Positions 11,481 to 19,980 of a stretch of DNA of 35,733 nucleotides are shown piece after piece. The notes under the pieces were generated by a model. It was not told the origin of the DNA. It made no database searches and saw nothing but the letters and a program-made list of their open reading frames with translations. This stretch comes from Chloroflexota bacterium (GTDB lineage Bacteria; Chloroflexota; Dormibacteria; CF-121), in NCBI GenBank assembly GCA_005881175.1, contig VBEN01000011.1, positions 1 to 35,733 of the forward strand, read 5' to 3'. Position numbers and translations under genes: made by a program. Position 1 is the first letter of the stretch. Every line of letters starts with the position of its first letter.

Positions 11481-13463
11481 ATGGCCGACGTGTCTCGCGA
11501 CCTGCCTGTCGGCAACGGCGCCTTGCTCATCAACTTCGACCGCAATTATCAGTTGCGCGACATCTATTACCCGCGGGTCGGTCAGGAGAACCACACCAGC
11601 GGCGAGCTCAACCGGTTTGGCATCTGGGTGGACGGACGCTTCGCCTGGCTCGACGACCATGGCTGGTCGAGAGACCTGGTATATCTCCCCGACACCCTGG
11701 TCACCAATGTGACCCTCCGACACCCGGACCTCGCGCTCTCGCTAACCTTCAACGACGCCGTCGACCTGGGTCGCGATGTCCTCATCAGGCGCGTGCGCGT
11801 CGTCAACGAGGGACCAGAGCGCGAAATCCGACTGTTTTTCCATTTCGACTGGCACATCTACGGCACCGAGGTTGGCGACACCGTCATGTACTACCCGGCG
11901 GTGAAAGGGCTGGTGGCCTACAAGGGCCAGCGGTGCTTCGCGGCGTGCGGGCAGGTTGGCGATCGCATGGGATTGGACGGCTATGCCTGCGGCAAGAAGG
12001 ACGTTGGTGGCGCCCAGGGAACCTGGCGCGATGCAGAGGATGGCGAGCTTGGCAACAACCCGATCGAGCAGGGTTCGGTGGATATGACGCTGGCTCTCAA
12101 GCTGGGCCGCGTCCCACAGGGGCAGAGCGCCACCGCCTACCAGTGGCTGATTGCCGCCCGCAACTTCGCAGACCTGCAGACCGTCGCCGACGTGATCACC
12201 CTGCGGGGGCCGGAAGCCTTCCTGGAGCGCACCCGCTCCTACTGGAAAGCGTGGGTGAACAAGGAGAACCGTGAGTTCGCTGATCTCTCACCTCGAGTCG
12301 TGGAGCTTTATCGCCGCTGCTTGCTCGTCGTTCGTAGCCAGGTCGACAGCGGTGGTGCCGTCCTTGCCGCAAACGACGCCGACATCATCAAGTTCGCGCG
12401 TGACACCTATAGCTATATGTGGCCGCGTGACGCCGCCCTCGCCGTCTATGCCATGGACCAGGCCGGCTACGTCGACCTGCCGCGGCGCTTCTTCGAGCTC
12501 TGCGCACGGATCGTCACCCGTGAGGGATATTTCCGCCACAAATACACGCCTGCCGGCGATCCGGGCAGTAGCTGGCATCCGTGGGTGGATCCGACCGGCA
12601 AGCCGCAGTATCCGATCCAGGAAGATGAGACGGGGTTGGTGCTCTTCGCGTTGTGGCAGCACTACGACCGCCATCGCGACTTCGAATTCTTCAAGAGCTA
12701 CTACCGGCCGCTCATCCTTCTGACGGCCGATTTTCTGGCCGCGTATATCGACCCGCTGACCGGCTTGCCCGAACCCAGCTACGACCTCTGGGAGGAACGC
12801 CGCGGGGTGATGAGCTTTACCGTGGCGGCGGTGTGGGCCGGATTGCAGGCCGCAGCGAACTTCGCCCAGTTGTACGGCGAGATGAAGCTGGCCGAGCGCT
12901 ACCGCGAGACGGCCGAGGGGATCAAGCAGGGAACCCGGCGCTACCTGTTCGATGCAGAGCTCAACCGGTTCGTCCGCCGTCTTTATCGGCGGCCGGATGG
13001 GACCACGGCGCGCGACCTGACCATCGACTCGAGCGTCTACGGGCTCTGGTACTTCGGCATGCTTCCCGCCGACGATCCGCAGATCGTCAGCACCATGAAG
13101 GCAGTCCACGACCGGCTCTGGTGCAAGACCGAGGTGGGCGGCATCGCCCGCTATGAAAACGATTGGTACTACCAGGTCAGCCAGGACATCGCCAACGTGC
13201 CAGGCAATCCCTGGTTCATCTGCACCATGTGGTACGGCCAGTGGCTGGTCAGCCGGGCCGCTTCCCTCGATGATCTGCGGCCGGCGTACGACATCCTGGA
13301 ATGGGTGGCCGGCGCGGCCCTGCCCAGCGGCGTGCTGGCCGAGCAGCTCGATCCGTACACAAAGGCGCCCCTTTCCGTTTCACCTCTGACCTGGAGCCAG
13401 GCGACCCTGGTCTCGTTGGTGCACGAGTATGTGCGCAAGCGGATCGCCCTGGCAGCGGCCTGA
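11481..13463 (+). CDS. Glycoside hydrolase family 15 (glucoamylase-type) protein
   Basis: 660 residues from ATG 11481; the frame is open further upstream, but that part is antisense to yjbQ, and MADVSRDLPVGNGALLINFD is a natural start. No signal peptide, so cytosolic. The N-terminal beta domain (about 1-270) carries DIYYPRVGQENH. The (alpha/alpha)6 catalytic domain follows, with YMWPRDAALAVYAMDQAGY, YDLWEERRGVMSFT (general-acid Glu) and WYYQVSQDIANVPGNPWF. Near the C-terminus, where many members have WSHAE with the catalytic base, this protein reads PLTWSQATLV, so the base may lie elsewhere or be lost. Likely acts on alpha-glucans, trehalose or oligosaccharides; substrate not readable. Confidence 0.9.
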   Translation: MADVSRDLPVGNGALLINFDRNYQLRDIYYPRVGQENHTSGELNRFGIWVDGRFAWLDDHGWSRDLVYLPDTLVTNVTLRHPDLALSLTFNDAVDLGRDVLIRRVRVVNEGPEREIRLFFHFDWHIYGTEVGDTVMYYPAVKGLVAYKGQRCFAACGQVGDRMGLDGYACGKKDVGGAQGTWRDAEDGELGNNPIEQGSVDMTLALKLGRVPQGQSATAYQWLIAARNFADLQTVADVITLRGPEAFLERTRSYWKAWVNKENREFADLSPRVVELYRRCLLVVRSQVDSGGAVLAANDADIIKFARDTYSYMWPRDAALAVYAMDQAGYVDLPRRFFELCARIVTREGYFRHKYTPAGDPGSSWHPWVDPTGKPQYPIQEDETGLVLFALWQHYDRHRDFEFFKSYYRPLILLTADFLAAYIDPLTGLPEPSYDLWEERRGVMSFTVAAVWAGLQAAANFAQLYGEMKLAERYRETAEGIKQGTRRYLFDAELNRFVRRLYRRPDGTTARDLTIDSSVYGLWYFGMLPADDPQIVSTMKAVHDRLWCKTEVGGIARYENDWYYQVSQDIANVPGNPWFICTMWYGQWLVSRAASLDDLRPAYDILEWVAGAALPSGVLAEQLDPYTKAPLSVSPLTWSQATLVSLVHEYVRKRIALAAA

Positions 13464-13522
13464 TCTGAGCTCGGGCCGAGACCCGATGTCTCGCAGGAGG
13501 CCCCTTTGCTATTCTCGACTTC

Positions 13523-13657
13523 GTGCGCGGCGTGATCGCGGCGATCAAGGCTGACTTCGGCTGTCTGCTCGTCGCCACATTGTTCGTCATCATCATGGCG
13601 TCGACGATCGTCTTCGCGACGATCTTTACGCCGCCGGCCCACAACGCCTTCGTCTAA
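13523..13657 (+). CDS. Small single-helix membrane protein preceding Rieske
   Basis: 44 residues from GTG 13523: a short basic N-terminus (RGVIAAIKADFG), one membrane helix (CLLVATLFVIIMASTIVFA) and a short tail. Its stop TAA overlaps the Rieske ATG as TAATG, indicating translational coupling. The strong AGGAGG at 13495-13500 is 22 nt from this GTG but only 10 nt from an in-frame ATT at 13511, so the true start could be slightly upstream. I do not recognise a family. Position and coupling suggest an accessory subunit of the quinol-oxidising complex; this is inference. Confidence 0.6.
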   Translation: MRGVIAAIKADFGCLLVATLFVIIMASTIVFATIFTPPAHNAFV

Positions 13658-14241
13658 TGGCTGCCGACTTTAAACGCCTCGTCGAGGACAGCCGGGAGAT
13701 GACGCGTCGCAGCTTCCTGGCGATCGCTGGCTGGGTCGGCTTCAGCGTGGCCTCCGCGATCGCGCTCTTCCAGAGCGTCAAATTCATCCAGCCGAATGCC
13801 ACCTACGAGGATCCGCCGGCATTCAAGCCCGTGGGGGCGCTCGGTTTCCCCAGCAATTACGCCGTCGGCTCGACCACGGTCCTGATCGACAAGCGGGTCG
13901 TGATCAACCGCGACCAGGACGGCTTTTATGCCATCAGCCTGATCTGCACCCACCTCGGCTGCACGCCCCGATATTTTCCGGACGTCACCAGCGACCTGGT
14001 TCTGGCCGGCACCCAGATCTCGAAGGATCCGGACACCGGTCAACAGGCCACCAAGGCCAATCCGGCCTTGCCGGGCTTCAAGTGCCCCTGCCATGGGAGC
14101 CGCTATTTTCGGGATGCCGACAACTTCTTCGGTCCGGCGCCGCGTCCAATGGACCGGGTCCATGTCGAGCTGGCCAAGGACGGCCGGCTTTTCATCGACC
14201 GCTCGATCGTCGTTGACCACAAATTCCGGCTGAAGGCTTAA
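13657..14241 (+). CDS. Rieske iron-sulfur protein of a cytochrome bc/b6f-type complex
   Basis: Takes electrons from quinol at the Qo site and passes them to cytochrome c. 194 residues. A twin-arginine-like motif (TRRSFLAIAGW) precedes a membrane anchor at about residues 22-45, as usual for Tat-exported Rieske proteins. The 2Fe-2S ligands are in CTHLGC (about 97-102) and CPCHGS (about 144-149). The gap between the two ligand boxes is long, with a 20-residue insertion containing KDPDTGQQATKANP. First recognisable gene of the bc complex operon. Confidence 0.95.
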   Translation: MAADFKRLVEDSREMTRRSFLAIAGWVGFSVASAIALFQSVKFIQPNATYEDPPAFKPVGALGFPSNYAVGSTTVLIDKRVVINRDQDGFYAISLICTHLGCTPRYFPDVTSDLVLAGTQISKDPDTGQQATKANPALPGFKCPCHGSRYFRDADNFFGPAPRPMDRVHVELAKDGRLFIDRSIVVDHKFRLKA

Positions 14242-14259
14242 GCAGGGACGGGAGGGTTC

Positions 14260-14991
14260 ATGAAGGTCATCCGCGCGGCGGTCGACGAGATGTGGTCGGT
14301 CATGGGGCAGATGACCTCGGCGGTGTTCCGCCATGGCCTCCCAATGACCGATAAGATCGCGGCGCGCACGGCGCTGACCAACTTCGTGCTCCATATCCAT
14401 CCGGTTCGCGTCCGGCGATCGTGGATCCGAATGTCGTACACCCTCTGCCTGGGCGGCCTCTCCTTCTTCCTTTTCATCGTCCTCACGGTCACCGGCCTCT
14501 ACCTGATGTTTTATTACGTCCCGTCGACGCAGCATGCCTACCAGGACATGCGCGATCTCCAGTTCGTCGTGACGTTCGGTGGTCTGATTCGCAACATGCA
14601 CCGCTGGGCGGCGCACGCCATGGTCATCACCGTCTGGCTGCACATGGCGCGGGTCTTCCTGACTGGCGCCTATAAGAAGCCGCGCGAGTTCAACTGGGGT
14701 ATCGGCACTCTCTTGCTGCTGATTACCCTTCTGCTCAGCTTTACCGGCTACCTCCTGCCCTGGGACCAGCTCTCCATCTGGGCGGTGACGGTGGGCACGA
14801 ATATGGCGAAATATGCGCCGATCGCCGGGCCGTACACCCGGTACTTGATGCTGGGCGGCACGGCCGTGGGGGACGCCACCCTCCTACGCTTTTATGTGAT
14901 GCACGTGGTCGGCTTGCCTCTTGTGGGATTCCTCTTGATGGTCGTCCACTTCTGGCGGGTTCGAAAAGATGGCTTCTCTGGAGGCTTGTAG
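14260..14991 (+). CDS. Cytochrome b, N-terminal half (cytochrome b6-like)
   Basis: Di-heme membrane subunit, 243 residues with four core helices. Helix B carries two heme histidines 13 residues apart ([15 protein letters not shown]). Helix D carries two histidines 14 residues apart ([16 protein letters not shown]), the spacing of b6-type rather than mitochondrial bc1-type proteins. The gene ends soon after, at KDGFSGGL, as in b6; the C-terminal helices are the next gene. An extra N-terminal segment of about 40 residues precedes the normal b6 start. GGGAGGG lies just upstream of ATG 14260. Confidence 0.96.
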   Translation: MKVIRAAVDEMWSVMGQMTSAVFRHGLPMTDKIAARTALTNFVLHIHPVRVRRSWIRMSYTLCLGGLSFFLFIVLTVTGLYLMFYYVPSTQHAYQDMRDLQFVVTFGGLIRNMHRWAAHAMVITVWLHMARVFLTGAYKKPREFNWGIGTLLLLITLLLSFTGYLLPWDQLSIWAVTVGTNMAKYAPIAGPYTRYLMLGGTAVGDATLLRFYVMHVVGLPLVGFLLMVVHFWRVRKDGFSGGL

Positions 14992-14997
14992 TTAGGC

Positions 14998-15540
14998 ATG
15001 GCTACCGAGGCAACGGATCGGATCGCCGCCCGCCAACGGGTGGAGGCGCGCCGGCGTCAGGTCGAGGCCTCCACCACGATCCGGGACGACAGCGAAGACG
15101 AGATGATCGTCTCCTTCCCCGAGTTCATTTTCAAAGAGTTCATCGCCGCGGTCGCGATGACGGCGTTTCTGGTCGTGGTTTCGATCGTTCTCCAGGCGCC
15201 CCTGCTGGGGCAGGCCAATCCCGGAGTCACGCCCAATCCGTCGAAAGCGCCCTGGTACTTCCTGGGCTTGCAGGAACTCCTCTCCCGATTCCCGCCGCTG
15301 ATGGCGGGTGTCGCCTTCCCGACCTTCGTCATCGTCCTGATGATCCTGGTGCCGTTCCTGGACCGCAATCCGAGCCGACGACCGTCCGAGCGGAAGGTCG
15401 CCATCATCCTCTTCGCCCTGTACATGGCGATCGTGGTCGCCCTGGTCATCATCGGCACCTTCTTCCGCGGCCATGAGTTCATCTGGAACTGGGGATGGGT
15501 GCTGGGCAACCCGCAAACCTGCGGAGGGGCGGCGTGCTAG
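14998..15540 (+). CDS. Cytochrome b C-terminal half (subunit IV-like)
   Basis: 180 residues, three predicted helices, preceded by a charged N-terminal stretch of about 45 residues. The Qo-site region reads NPSKAPWYFLGLQELL; the classical PEWY is APWY here, with Ala in place of the proton-accepting Glu position. Variation at this site is known in other lineages. It follows the b6-like gene after 6 nt, and its 3' end overlaps the start of the cytochrome c gene, so b6, subunit IV and c are made as a unit. Confidence 0.93.
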   Translation: MATEATDRIAARQRVEARRRQVEASTTIRDDSEDEMIVSFPEFIFKEFIAAVAMTAFLVVVSIVLQAPLLGQANPGVTPNPSKAPWYFLGLQELLSRFPPLMAGVAFPTFVIVLMILVPFLDRNPSRRPSERKVAIILFALYMAIVVALVIIGTFFRGHEFIWNWGWVLGNPQTCGGAAC

Positions 15541-16565
15541 GCCGAGCCTTCCTGGTGGTGAGCGCCCTGTTTCTGGCGTTGCTGGCCTTTGCCTTCTACC
15601 AGGACCTGAGCCGGCCCTGGGTGTCGATCCAGGACAAGTACGCCAAGCAGTACGGCGCCGACTTCCCCATCGGGGTCCAGCAACTGTTTCCGAGGGTTCA
15701 GGTCAATAACCAGTTCGTGGTCGAACGCTGCATCACCTGCCACGTGCCGGACATCCAGAAGATCGGTCCCCAGGAGGCGGCCAAGCGGTTGGGCCCGAAT
15801 CACCCGGCGGTGATCAACGACGCCGTCTTCGCCAAGTATGGCCAGGACACGCTGATCTGCCGGCCGGTTACGGCCGCCGCCAGCCCCTCGGCCAGCGCCG
15901 CGGCCGCTTCGCCGAAGCCCTCGGCATCTGCGGCGCCCTCGTCGTCCGCCGCGCCCGGAGCGGTGACGTCGCCGGCAGCCTCAGCGTCACCTTCAGCTTC
16001 AGCAGCCCCGTCGGCATCACCTGCCGCCGCCGCGACGGCTAGCTGCCTGGATCCGCGCGCCACTCCGTTCTATCTGCTCGACGCGAATGGACACCAGGTC
16101 ACCGATCCCAGCACCAAGAAGCCCGTGGTCGCGGACCTGACGGGCTTTATCCCGAGCCAGTACAAGGGACTCGGAATCGACGAGGCCGGCTGCATCATCT
16201 GCCACAACGGCAACCGGCAAGCCACCACCGAGGCGGGCGCGCATCAGGACCTGGTGCCGAACCCATTCGGCGTGTACGACAAGGCACCCCAGGTCTTCGA
16301 GAATAATTGCGCCCAGTGCCATGGGAGCCTGGGTGAGGGGGGCAAGGGCCCGCCACTCAACGACCAGAACCGGCTGGGGTTCTTCAGTGACGACTACTAC
16401 TATCGCTGCATCTACCTTGGCAACACCGGTGAAGAGCACCTCGACACGATCATGCCGGCCTGGGGAGTCTCAAAGAACAATCGCCCGCCCATCCTGAAGA
16501 ACGACACCATCAACCTTCTGGTCCACTGGATTCGGATGTGGCAGCAGTACGCGAGCTTGCCATGA
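15534..16565 (+). CDS. Tri-heme membrane-anchored cytochrome c of the bc complex
   Basis: 343 residues from GTG 15534, chosen because GGAGG sits 7 nt upstream; it overlaps the subunit IV stop by 7 nt. An N-terminal helix (about 4-22) anchors it. Three CxxCH sites are visible: CITCH (66-70), CIICH (220-224) and CAQCH (259-263). The last domain has a normal Met ligand (M307 in IMPAWG). Residues about 113-169 are an almost pure Ala/Ser/Pro linker with short repeats, separating the first heme from the other two. It replaces cytochrome f/c1 as electron acceptor of the Rieske centre. QcrC of Actinobacteria has two hemes; three is different. Confidence 0.9.
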   Translation: MLGRAFLVVSALFLALLAFAFYQDLSRPWVSIQDKYAKQYGADFPIGVQQLFPRVQVNNQFVVERCITCHVPDIQKIGPQEAAKRLGPNHPAVINDAVFAKYGQDTLICRPVTAAASPSASAAAASPKPSASAAPSSSAAPGAVTSPAASASPSASAAPSASPAAAATASCLDPRATPFYLLDANGHQVTDPSTKKPVVADLTGFIPSQYKGLGIDEAGCIICHNGNRQATTEAGAHQDLVPNPFGVYDKAPQVFENNCAQCHGSLGEGGKGPPLNDQNRLGFFSDDYYYRCIYLGNTGEEHLDTIMPAWGVSKNNRPPILKNDTINLLVHWIRMWQQYASLP

Positions 16566-16602
16566 TGCACTCTGTCGAATCTGCGATTCTGCGAGGACCC
16601 CG

Positions 16603-16734
16603 ATGAGACGTCAGCAGTTGAAGAACCTGATCGGTACGGCGATCGCCTTTGTCTTGCTGATCGGCCTGACCGCACTGGTGATCGTGTCCGAGAACCTGCT
16701 GGACGTCACCAAGGCTCACAAGGCAGGAGGTTGA
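16603..16734 (+). CDS. Small single-helix membrane protein
   Basis: 43 residues from ATG 16603, with GAGG 6 nt upstream. A basic start (MRRQQLKNLIG), one helix (about 10-30, TAIAFVLLIGLTALVIV) and a polar tail ending KAHKAGG. Its stop overlaps the next ATG as TGATG. No family recognised. Conserved-looking position between cytochrome c and oxidase genes suggests a small subunit or assembly factor. Confidence 0.6.
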   Translation: MRRQQLKNLIGTAIAFVLLIGLTALVIVSENLLDVTKAHKAGG

Positions 16735-16868
16735 TGCCTCCCCTGGTCGTCTACCTGCTCAATATTGGCCGGGACCCAGGGGCCGGCGACTTCTTCTTCG
16801 TGTTGGTGTGGGCCGTCTGCAGCCTGCTGCTGGTGGCCTACTACTGCTTCCGGATGTTCCAGCGGTAA
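16734..16868 (+). CDS. Small single-helix membrane protein
   Basis: 44 residues from ATG 16734, with AGGAGG 5 nt upstream, one of the best ribosome sites in the cluster. A short N-terminal segment (VVYLLNIGRDPGAGD) is followed by one helix with aromatic and Cys residues (FFFVLVWAVCSLLLVAYYCF) and FRMFQR. Coupled to the preceding small ORF through TGATG. Family unknown; the strong start signal makes it a real gene. Confidence 0.62.
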   Translation: MPPLVVYLLNIGRDPGAGDFFFVLVWAVCSLLLVAYYCFRMFQR

Positions 16869-16882
16869 TCCCCGAGCTGGCC

Positions 16883-17278
16883 GTGGTCGAACTGCATCCA
16901 ATCCCCGTCCTGAACCCACCGCGGCGGGCCAGTGTTCGGCTGGCGACCTGGCTCTCCGTGATTCCCGGGCTGGGCCAGCTTTACAACCGGCAGCCACGCA
17001 AGGCCGCCATCTTCTTGCTCGGCGTGGTGAGCCTGTTCTTTGTCACGCTCAATATTCCGGGCGCGACCGCGGAGCTGCTGGCCCTCTGGCGGCCGCGGGG
17101 AAGCGCCATGGTCATGCTCTCCCTGCTCATCCAGATCCTCTCGCTGCTGCTCTTCATGACCACCTTCTTCCTGGCGCTGACCGCCTGGTATGACGCCATG
17201 CATGACGCGCGCCGTACGGCCCAGGAGATCAACGGCGAGCGCGCGCCCGGGGGCCGGTGGTGGCTCTTCCATCGATGA
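16883..17278 (+). CDS. TM2-like multi-helix membrane protein
   Basis: About 131 residues from GTG 16883 (upstream start choices are possible). The motif IPGLGQLYNRQPRKAAIFLL resembles the first helix region of TM2-type and other small membrane proteins with a PGLGQLY-N-x-Q-x-x-KA signature. Two more hydrophobic segments follow (GVVSLFFVTLNI and a long one around LSLLIQILSLLLFMTTFFLA). The C-terminus is basic and cytosolic. Lies between the bc complex and oxidase genes, so may assist assembly; no direct evidence. Confidence 0.65.
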   Translation: MVELHPIPVLNPPRRASVRLATWLSVIPGLGQLYNRQPRKAAIFLLGVVSLFFVTLNIPGATAELLALWRPRGSAMVMLSLLIQILSLLLFMTTFFLALTAWYDAMHDARRTAQEINGERAPGGRWWLFHR

Positions 17279-17300
17279 TCAAAAGGCTGGTTACACTGTC

Positions 17301-18320
17301 GTGAGCGTGAAGCCTTCACGAGTGCTGCTTGGGATGCTTCCCGCATTTGCCGTCCTCGCCGCGCTGGCTCCCATCACCGCCGCTGCGGTCAACGTCAGCC
17401 CCCTGGATTGCGCCGGCCCGAACGCCTGCGACATCGTCAGCGTCTATACGACGATCTTCTGGATCGCGATGGCGGTGCTCGTCATCGTGGGCGGCCTGAT
17501 CGTCTTTGCCGCGCTTCGATTCCGTCGCCGGGACGATCGCGAGCCATCGCAGATCCATGGCAATACCCGGCTCGAGCTTGTGTGGACGGCCGTGCCGCTG
17601 CTGATCGTCTCCTTTCTGTTCATCCGGACCACGTTGCGAATGGACTACGTTCGCAACGGCCCTCCGCCGGCCCAGACCATCAAGGTCACCGGCATCCAGT
17701 GGGCCTGGCAGTTCAAGTACCCGAATGGGAAAACCAGCAACACCAAGCTGTACATCCCCGTGGGTCAGGTGGTGCAGCTGCAGGTCACCAGCCGGGATGT
17801 GCTGCACTCCTTCTGGGTCCCCCGGCTGGGTGGACAGGTCTACGCCATCCCCGGGCAGATGAACCATGGTTGGATCCAGGCATACCGGACGGGTACCTAC
17901 TCTGGCCAGTGCAACGAACTCTGTGGGCTTTACCACTACGCCATGGACCTGGAAGTGATCGCGGTGTCGGACTCGGACTACAAGGGCTTCCTGGCCGGCA
18001 CCCTGACCCCGGGGGTGGGGCCGGCCCTGGCCGAGAAAGTGACGGGCGCGAGCGCTGCCGCCAACGTGAAGGAAACGGACGACCTGAAATTTGACCCGTT
18101 GAGCGCGACGGTCAAGGTGGGTGAGGTGGTGCAGTGGACCAACACCGGCATCCAGATCCATGACATCGTCTTCGATAACGGGGCGGTGCCCGCCTCGGAC
18201 AACCAGAATGGCGGAGACAAGTACGAGCTCAAGTTCTTGAAGCCCGGCACCTACCATTACATCTGCAGCATCCACAAGGCGGCCAACATGAACGGCACGA
18301 TCACGGTGGCGGGAGGATGA
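17301..18320 (+). CDS. coxB: Cytochrome c oxidase subunit II with C-terminal cupredoxin domain
   Basis: 339 residues from GTG 17301 (GTG 17307 also possible). Signal peptide or first helix (about 8-30), two membrane helices (about 47-75 and 93-110), then the CuA domain. GIQWAWQFKYP, the first CuA His in DVLHSFW, and GQCNELCGLYHYAM carry the remaining CuA ligands. After a short linker, a second copper domain begins near residue 255: FDPLSATVKVGEVVQW, His in IQIHDIVF, then Cys, His and Met in YICSIHKAANM, the full type 1 blue-copper set. In caa3 oxidases this place is taken by cytochrome c, so here a built-in cupredoxin probably delivers electrons to CuA. Confidence 0.93.
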   Translation: MSVKPSRVLLGMLPAFAVLAALAPITAAAVNVSPLDCAGPNACDIVSVYTTIFWIAMAVLVIVGGLIVFAALRFRRRDDREPSQIHGNTRLELVWTAVPLLIVSFLFIRTTLRMDYVRNGPPPAQTIKVTGIQWAWQFKYPNGKTSNTKLYIPVGQVVQLQVTSRDVLHSFWVPRLGGQVYAIPGQMNHGWIQAYRTGTYSGQCNELCGLYHYAMDLEVIAVSDSDYKGFLAGTLTPGVGPALAEKVTGASAAANVKETDDLKFDPLSATVKVGEVVQWTNTGIQIHDIVFDNGAVPASDNQNGGDKYELKFLKPGTYHYICSIHKAANMNGTITVAGG

Positions 18321-18332
18321 GGGAGATCAAAC

Positions 18333-19967
18333 ATGGCTAGCATCGCGCTGCCGCGGCAGGCTGCCCGGAGGAGCGCCGTCGTCGAATGGTTGACGACGGT
18401 CGACCACAAGAAGATCGGGATCCTCTATCTCTACACCACCTTCTTCTTCTTCCTGGTGGGCGGCGTCATGGCCCTCCTGATGCGCACCCAGCTGGCGGTG
18501 GGAAACAACCACTTCCTGGCGCCGCAGACCTACAACGAGATCATGACGCTGCACGGGACGACCATGATCTTCCTCTGGATCATCCCGGTCTTCTCCGGTT
18601 TCGGCAACTACTTCGTGCCGCTGATGATCGGGGCCCGTGACATGGCGTTCCCCCGGATCAACGCCTTCTCCTTCTGGCTGATCCCCCTGGGCGGGCTCGT
18701 GATGTACAGCGGGCTGCTGACCAAGACCGGGGCAGCCGCGGCCGGCTGGACGGGTTACGTGCCGCTGACCGAAAAGGCCTACGCCGCCGGGCTGGGTCAG
18801 GACCTGTGGATCCTGGGGCTGCACCTCCTGGGCATTTCCTCGATCATGGGCGCGATCAACTTCCTGGTGACGATCCATAACATGCGCACGCCCGGGATGA
18901 CCTGGTTCCGCCTGCCGTTGTTCGTCTGGGCGATGGAGATCACGGCCGCGCTGGTCCTGCTGGCCAGCCCCTTCCTCGCCGGGGTGCTGGCGATGGTGTT
19001 GATGGATCGCCAGCTGGGCACCCACTTCTTCATCCACGGGTCAGACCCCCTGCTGTACCAGTTCATCTTCTGGTTCTATTCGCATCCGGCGGTCTACATC
19101 ATGATCTTGCCGGCCTTCGGGATCGTGTCGGAAGTCATCCCCGTCTTCAGCCGAAAACCCATCTTCGGCTACCGAGCCATGGCGTTTTCGATGGCCGCCA
19201 TCGGCGTCCTGGGATTCATGGTCTTCGCCCACCACATGTTTACTACCGGCCTGCCGCTGGCGCTGCAGGAGTTCTTCATGGCGACCACGGCGATGATCGC
19301 GGTGCCCTCCGGCGTCAAGGTTCTCAACTGGCTGGCGACGCTCTGGGGCGGGTCGATCAAGTACACGACTGCCATGCTCTTCGCCGTGGCGTTTGTGCTC
19401 ATGTTCCTGATGGGCGGTGTCGACGGCGTCTTCACGGCATCCCTGGCTGTCGACTATCAGATCCACGCGACCTACTGGGTCGTCTCTCACATCCACTACG
19501 TCCTGTTCGGCGGGAGCGTGTTCGGGGTGTTCGCCGGCTTCTACTTCTGGTTCCCGAAGATGACTGGTCGCTTCCTCAACGAGACGCTCGGCAAGATCCA
19601 ATTCTGGGTCCAGCTGGTCGGCTTCAACGTCACGTTCATGCCCATGCACTTTCTCGGCCTCGAGGGGATGCCGCGCCGGATCGCCGCCTGGAACGCCAAC
19701 CGGGTCGACTGGGCTCCCTGGAACCTGATCGCGACCATCGGGGCCTTCATGATCGCGTCCGCAATCCTGCTCTTCCTGATCAATGTCGCGATCAGCTTGC
19801 GGGGTGGCCGGCGCGCGTCGGCCGACCCATGGCAGGCCAACACCCTGGAGTGGGCGACCACCTCGCCGCCCCCGGCCTACAACTTTGAGAGTGTCCCGCC
19901 GGTCCGCAGCGGCCGTCCACTGCGCGACCTCCGCCGGGGCGTAACGGCCGCGACCGAGCACGCCTGA
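18333..19967 (+). CDS. ctaD: Cytochrome c oxidase subunit I, A2-type
   Basis: 544 residues, twelve helices. Heme a ligands are H74 (MTLHGTTM) and H388. CuB ligands are H251 (SHPAVY, with Y255 for the His-Tyr cross-link) and H300/H301 (FAHHMFTTG). Heme a3 His is H386 (SHIHYVL). Helix VI reads YSHPAV in place of GHPEV, so the D-channel Glu is absent and the Tyr-Ser pair marks an A2-type oxidase, as in Thermus and Rhodothermus caa3 enzymes. GGGAGA lies before ATG 18333. No subunit III gene follows, and subunit I is not extended to include one. Confidence 0.97.
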   Translation: MASIALPRQAARRSAVVEWLTTVDHKKIGILYLYTTFFFFLVGGVMALLMRTQLAVGNNHFLAPQTYNEIMTLHGTTMIFLWIIPVFSGFGNYFVPLMIGARDMAFPRINAFSFWLIPLGGLVMYSGLLTKTGAAAAGWTGYVPLTEKAYAAGLGQDLWILGLHLLGISSIMGAINFLVTIHNMRTPGMTWFRLPLFVWAMEITAALVLLASPFLAGVLAMVLMDRQLGTHFFIHGSDPLLYQFIFWFYSHPAVYIMILPAFGIVSEVIPVFSRKPIFGYRAMAFSMAAIGVLGFMVFAHHMFTTGLPLALQEFFMATTAMIAVPSGVKVLNWLATLWGGSIKYTTAMLFAVAFVLMFLMGGVDGVFTASLAVDYQIHATYWVVSHIHYVLFGGSVFGVFAGFYFWFPKMTGRFLNETLGKIQFWVQLVGFNVTFMPMHFLGLEGMPRRIAAWNANRVDWAPWNLIATIGAFMIASAILLFLINVAISLRGGRRASADPWQANTLEWATTSPPPAYNFESVPPVRSGRPLRDLRRGVTAATEHA

Positions 19968-19980
19968 GCCTGGCAGCGGC

